Shown: one piece after another, positions 60,627 to 64,000 of the stretch | Layout of the letters: the number at the start of each line of letters is the position of its first letter | How positions within the stretch are numbered: the first letter of the stretch is position 1 | DNA from: Pseudomonas hunanensis | GTDB taxonomy: Bacteria; Pseudomonadota; Gammaproteobacteria; Pseudomonadales; Pseudomonadaceae | Assembly: GCF_013393325.1 (NCBI RefSeq) | Contig: NZ_QJRC01000080.1 | Coordinates: 186,001 to 250,000, forward strand | Length of the DNA: 64,000 bases | Direction of reading: 5' to 3' | Program-made: the position numbers and the translations under genes | The notes under the pieces: generated by a model | What the model saw: the letters and a program-made list of their open reading frames with translations, nothing else | Told to the model about the DNA's origin: nothing | The model's database searches: none

Positions 60627-62771
60627 ATGCCTTTGCGACAACTTTCCATCCAGTGGAAGATCACCCTGCTCGCCGGTCTCTGCCTGGCCGGCATCGTCAC
60701 CTTGCTCGTCGGCCTGTCGCTGTACCGCATGGACCACAGCTCGGACCTGGTCAAGGCCAGCAGCATGCAGATGCTGACCGAGGCGGCGCAGTCGCGTATC
60801 GAGTCGCAGGGTGAAGTGCAGGCGCTGAACATCCGCCGCCAGTTCATGGATGCCTACCAGTACGGCGCCGGCTTCGCCCGCCAGGTGCTGTTCCTGCGCG
60901 AGCAGGCCGAAAAGCGCTTTCTCGATGCCTTCGACCTGCGCGAGGACATGACCCGTCAGGTGCGCGCCGCGCTACAGGCCAACCCCGACCTCCTCGGCCT
61001 GTCGCTGGTGTTCGAGCCCAACGCCCTGGACAGCAAGGACAGCCTGTTCGCCGGCAAGGCAGAGCTGGGCAGCAACGAAACCGGTCGCTTTGCCCTGTAC
61101 TGGTCGCAGCCGCGTGCCGGCCAGCTGACCGCCATGGCGCTGCCTGAGCATGACATGGCCAACACCGAGATCGGCCCCAGCGGCCAGCCAGCCAACACCT
61201 GGTGGGTATGCCCGCGCACGACCGGCAAGGTGTGCGTGGTAGAACCCTACTTCTATGACATCGACGGCCAGCAGGTGCTGATGACCAGCATCGTCTTCCC
61301 GCTGGCGGTCAACGGCAAGATCATTGCCACCCTGTCCATCGACATCAACCTCAACAGCCTGCAGGCACTGAGCCAGGAGGCCAGCCGCAGCCTCTACGAA
61401 GGCCGCACCACGGTCGGCATACTCAGCCCGGTCGGCCTGCTGGCGGGCTACAGCGCCGATGCCAGCAAGCTGGCCCAGCGCTTTGACCAGGTAGACCCGG
61501 CCAAGGGCGCCGAACTGGTAGGCAAACTGGCCAATGGCAAGATGACTATCCTCCACGACCAGCAGCGTTTGAAGGTGCTGGCGGCCTTCCGGCCGATCCC
61601 CGACGCACAACCTTGGGGCGTGTTGCTGGATGTACCGGAAAATGCCCTGACCGGCCCGGCCGAAACACTGAAGCAGGAACTGGACGCGCTGAATACCAGC
61701 GGCACCTTGCTGGAATTGGGCCTGGGCCTGGCCGCTGCCATTGCCGGCCTGCTCATGGTGTGGCTGATGGCCCGTGGCGTTACCCGGCCGATCCTCGGCG
61801 TGGCTGCCATGCTCAAGGACATTGCCAGCGGCGAAGGCGACCTGACCCGCCGCCTGACCTACCAGAAGCAGGACGAACTGGGTGAATTGGCCGGCTGGTT
61901 CAACCGCTTCCTCGACAAGTTGCAGCCGACCATCGCCGAGGTCAAACGCTCGGTGCAGGCCGCGCGAGGCACTGCCGACCAGTCCTCGGCAATTGCCACT
62001 GAAACCAGCGCCGGCATGGAGCAGCAGTATCGCCAGGTTGACCAGGTAGCCACCGCCTCGCATGAAATGAGCGCCACCGCCCAGGATGTCGCCCGCAGCG
62101 CCGCGCAGGCGGCACAGGCCGCGCGTGACGCCGACCAGGCCACCCGGGAAGGCCTGGCCGTGATCGACCGCACCACCACCAGCATCGATACCCTGGCCGC
62201 CAACATGAGCGACGCCATGGCCGAAGTCGAAGGCCTGGCGCAGAACAGCGAAAAGATCGGTTCGGTGCTGGAGGTGATCCGCTCGATTGCCGAACAGACC
62301 AACCTGCTGGCGCTCAACGCCGCCATCGAGGCTGCCCGTGCCGGTGAAGCCGGCCGTGGCTTTGCCGTGGTCGCCGATGAAGTACGCAACCTGGCTCGAC
62401 GCACTCAGGAGTCGGTGGAAGAAACCCGCCAGGTGATCGAAGCCTTGCAGAACGGCACCCAGGAAGTGGTCGGCGCCATGGACCACAGCCACCGCCAGGC
62501 ACAGAGTGGCGTTGCGCAGGTCGGCCAGGCCGTCACTGCACTGCAGCGCATTGGCCAGGCGGTGACGGTGATCACCGACATGAACCTGCAGATCGCTTCG
62601 GCCGCCGAAGAGCAAAGCGCGGTAGCCGAGGAAATCAACAGCAACGTGGCGACCATTCGTGATGTGACGGAGTCGCTGTCAGGCCAGGCCAACGAGTCGG
62701 CGCGGGTCAGCCAGTCGCTGAACAGCCTGGCCAACCAGCAGCAGGCGCTGATGGACCAGTTTCGCGTATGA
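60627..62771 (+). CDS. Methyl-accepting chemotaxis protein with dCache sensor
   Basis: A 714-residue chemoreceptor. The first TM (~13-34, [21 protein letters not shown]) and second (~361-383, [22 protein letters not shown]) bracket a ~325-residue periplasmic dCache sensor with [37 protein letters not shown]. The HAMP domain ([47 protein letters not shown]) precedes the signalling hairpin tip ~550-590 ([37 protein letters not shown]). The WW...EPY..D.G..VLM core is the typical dCache pattern of amine/amino-acid sensors; the ligand is unknown. A GC hairpin follows its stop. Confidence 0.94.
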   Translation: MPLRQLSIQWKITLLAGLCLAGIVTLLVGLSLYRMDHSSDLVKASSMQMLTEAAQSRIESQGEVQALNIRRQFMDAYQYGAGFARQVLFLREQAEKRFLDAFDLREDMTRQVRAALQANPDLLGLSLVFEPNALDSKDSLFAGKAELGSNETGRFALYWSQPRAGQLTAMALPEHDMANTEIGPSGQPANTWWVCPRTTGKVCVVEPYFYDIDGQQVLMTSIVFPLAVNGKIIATLSIDINLNSLQALSQEASRSLYEGRTTVGILSPVGLLAGYSADASKLAQRFDQVDPAKGAELVGKLANGKMTILHDQQRLKVLAAFRPIPDAQPWGVLLDVPENALTGPAETLKQELDALNTSGTLLELGLGLAAAIAGLLMVWLMARGVTRPILGVAAMLKDIASGEGDLTRRLTYQKQDELGELAGWFNRFLDKLQPTIAEVKRSVQAARGTADQSSAIATETSAGMEQQYRQVDQVATASHEMSATAQDVARSAAQAAQAARDADQATREGLAVIDRTTTSIDTLAANMSDAMAEVEGLAQNSEKIGSVLEVIRSIAEQTNLLALNAAIEAARAGEAGRGFAVVADEVRNLARRTQESVEETRQVIEALQNGTQEVVGAMDHSHRQAQSGVAQVGQAVTALQRIGQAVTVITDMNLQIASAAEEQSAVAEEINSNVATIRDVTESLSGQANESARVSQSLNSLANQQQALMDQFRV

Positions 62772-62779
62772 GCCGGGCG

Positions 62780-62801
62780 GGGCCGGCACCTGCCGGCCCC
62801 G
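62780..62801. terminator. GC-rich hairpin between the chemoreceptor and the protease
   Basis: GGGGCCGGCA-CC-TGCCGGCCCC, perfect 10-bp stem between convergent genes, serving both. There is no T-run. Confidence 0.7.
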
Positions 62802-62803
62802 AC

Positions 62804-64000
62804 TCAGGCCGCGAACCTGCCGCCGCCGAGGATGCGGTCCAGCAGCACCAGCGCGCCATGCACATTGGGCCTGGCGCCCATCGGCAGCACCTCGGTACCC
62901 GCTAGCATGGCATCGTCGTAGCCAGACGCCATGACCAACTGATGCATCTGGTTGCCATTGAGGTAGACGTGGTGCTGCTCCATGGCGTAGGACTGGATCA
63001 GGCTCAATGCACCGCACACCATCGGCGTGGCGCTGGAAGTGCCAGCATAGCGGCCTGTGTAGTCCCTTTCCTCACCACGCAGGTCCTGCAAATCGCCATA
63101 GGAAAGCGTGACTACGCTGTCGCCCCAGGCATTGAGCATACGGTAACGGTAATGGTGATTGGAGTAGGCGTGGGGCTTGCCGTCATACGAATGGCAGGCC
63201 CCCACCAGAATCGCACCTGAATCGCCATGGTCGGCAAAATAGGGCCAGTTGGCCAGGTCGACACCTTCGCCAGCACGGGTGCCTTTGTCCGCAAGCGTCC
63301 TGCTGCTGCCATTGGCTGCTGCATTGACCACCACGGCACCGCGCCGGCTCAACTGCTGCATGACAGTCCACCAGGCCTTGTCGTGCAAGGATGGCAACAT
63401 GGTGCTCAGCACCTCGGCATGGGCGGTCTGCCGATTGATACCCACGATGTCGCCGGGTTCTACATTCCGTAGCAGGTCCTTGAGCGCCTGGAAGCTGCCT
63501 TGGGCATCCTCCGCGCGGTTGTTGTACAGGTACAGTTCGCTGTTACGGCTGATCCCGGTCGCGCCAATACCGTTGCCCGCAGCCAGAATGATTCCCACCG
63601 AAGCCGTTCCGTGGTCGGGATCATGGTTGGGTTCGAGCGAGACGATTTTCAAGGCAGGATTGCCGCGCAAGTCTTCATGATCAGGGTGCAACCCCCCATC
63701 ACTGAAGTGAATCCGCGCGCCGTAACCCGTTACCTGCTGCGCCCAGGCCTCGCGCACATTCAGCCCTTGCCACCGGGGGCCAGGTGCGTCGAGGTAATGC
63801 TGGCGCGGCTCGAAATCGGGTGTAGCTTGAGCATTTTCATAGGCATGGTTGCCCGCCACCACGGCGCCGCCGGTCAGCAGCGTTGCCAGTAGCCCGGCCA
63901 GGCCGAGCAAAATTAGGCTTGGCTGGGGCGCTGCCGGCATGAACTGCAGTGACTGCACATACTCCCGCGCCGCCAAAGTCTTGAGCAAGGCGAGGTAGGT
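62804..64000 (-). CDS. Membrane-anchored subtilisin-like (S8) serine protease, N-terminus beyond window
   Basis: About 398 residues are visible; the frame stays open to the right edge, so the gene is partial. A single hydrophobic helix (PSLILLGLAGLLATLLTGGAVVAG) lies near the visible N-terminal end after LLKTLAAREYVQSLQFMPAAPQ. The catalytic triad is complete: Asp in GARIHFSDGGLHPDHEDL, His in NHDPDHGTASVGIILAAGNGIG, Ser in YAGTSSATPMVCGALSLIQ, with the oxyanion Asn in VVVNAAANGSSRT. The gene probably encodes a protein with a cytoplasmic or separate N-terminal part and an exported protease. Substrate unknown. Confidence 0.85.
   Translation of the reverse strand, partial: TYLALLKTLAAREYVQSLQFMPAAPQPSLILLGLAGLLATLLTGGAVVAGNHAYENAQATPDFEPRQHYLDAPGPRWQGLNVREAWAQQVTGYGARIHFSDGGLHPDHEDLRGNPALKIVSLEPNHDPDHGTASVGIILAAGNGIGATGISRNSELYLYNNRAEDAQGSFQALKDLLRNVEPGDIVGINRQTAHAEVLSTMLPSLHDKAWWTVMQQLSRRGAVVVNAAANGSSRTLADKGTRAGEGVDLANWPYFADHGDSGAILVGACHSYDGKPHAYSNHHYRYRMLNAWGDSVVTLSYGDLQDLRGEERDYTGRYAGTSSATPMVCGALSLIQSYAMEQHHVYLNGNQMHQLVMASGYDDAMLAGTEVLPMGARPNVHGALVLLDRILGGGRFAA

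Overview
The window looks like chromosomal DNA of a fluorescent Pseudomonas of the P. putida group. It is GC-rich with dense, short-spaced genes. It carries pobA/pobR, a MerR-HMG-CoA lyase pair followed by a CrcY-type Hfq-sequestering RNA, the catabolic and efflux complement usual for that group, and P. putida-type REP palindromes. No tRNA, rRNA, insertion sequence, integrase or CRISPR array was seen. All identifications come from reading the translated sequence; no database search was run.

Region by region. 1-8.6 kb: the tail of a hydantoinase A gene, an AraC regulator, a translationally coupled DUF3300/DUF2950 envelope pair, small membrane or lipoproteins, a TorF-type porin, and a RidA-DMT exporter unit behind a MerR-type promoter. 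8.8-16.7 kb: regulators (GlxA-type AraC, TetR), another DMT exporter, an anchored beta-propeller, an orphan sulfonate-type binding protein next to a flavin monooxygenase, a ureidoglycine aminohydrolase and a START-domain protein. 16.7-24.8 kb: an amino-acid block with a CycA-like permease, Lrp, ornithine cyclodeaminase, CtlX-type hydrolase, LysR, periplasmic gamma-glutamyltransferase and an ankyrin protein. 24.8-28.97 kb: pobA/pobR with duplicated operator-like repeats, then liuR-mvaB and the CrcY RNA gene with its sigma54 promoter. 28.96-37.4 kb: MgtC, a DUF3203 protein, CcoG, a MocR regulator, two tandem related hybrid histidine kinases and an SDR oxidoreductase.

37.5-48.7 kb is an accessory island with visibly lower GC than its flanks. 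The minus-strand operon reads excisionase-type HTH, SNF2-type helicase, DUF4391 protein, type III Mod, type III Res, with overlapping or closely spaced genes. It converges on a compact plus-strand three-gene operon: a CxxCxxCC (YkgJ-type) protein, a coiled-coil/glycine-rich-hairpin/coiled-coil protein and a small helical protein. A perfect 18-bp inverted repeat separates the two operons. The trio is the best candidate for an undescribed system, possibly a membrane-acting defence module travelling with a restriction system.

48.75-64 kb returns to core-like DNA: an emrAB-type pump with its MarR regulator and an operator inside the promoter spacer; a two-component pair divergent from an acyl-CoA synthetase and acyl-CoA dehydrogenase; an orphan FecR; an NhaC-like antiporter; a chemoreceptor; and a membrane-anchored subtilisin-like protease running off the right edge.

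How genes may work together: CtlX (citrulline to ornithine) and ornithine cyclodeaminase (ornithine to proline) could form a short catabolic route under Lrp. PobA feeds protocatechuate metabolism under PobR. CrcY links carbon status (CbrAB) to relief of Hfq/Crc repression of many such catabolic genes. The acyl-CoA ligase and dehydrogenase form an acid-activation and oxidation pair, probably controlled by the divergent two-component system.
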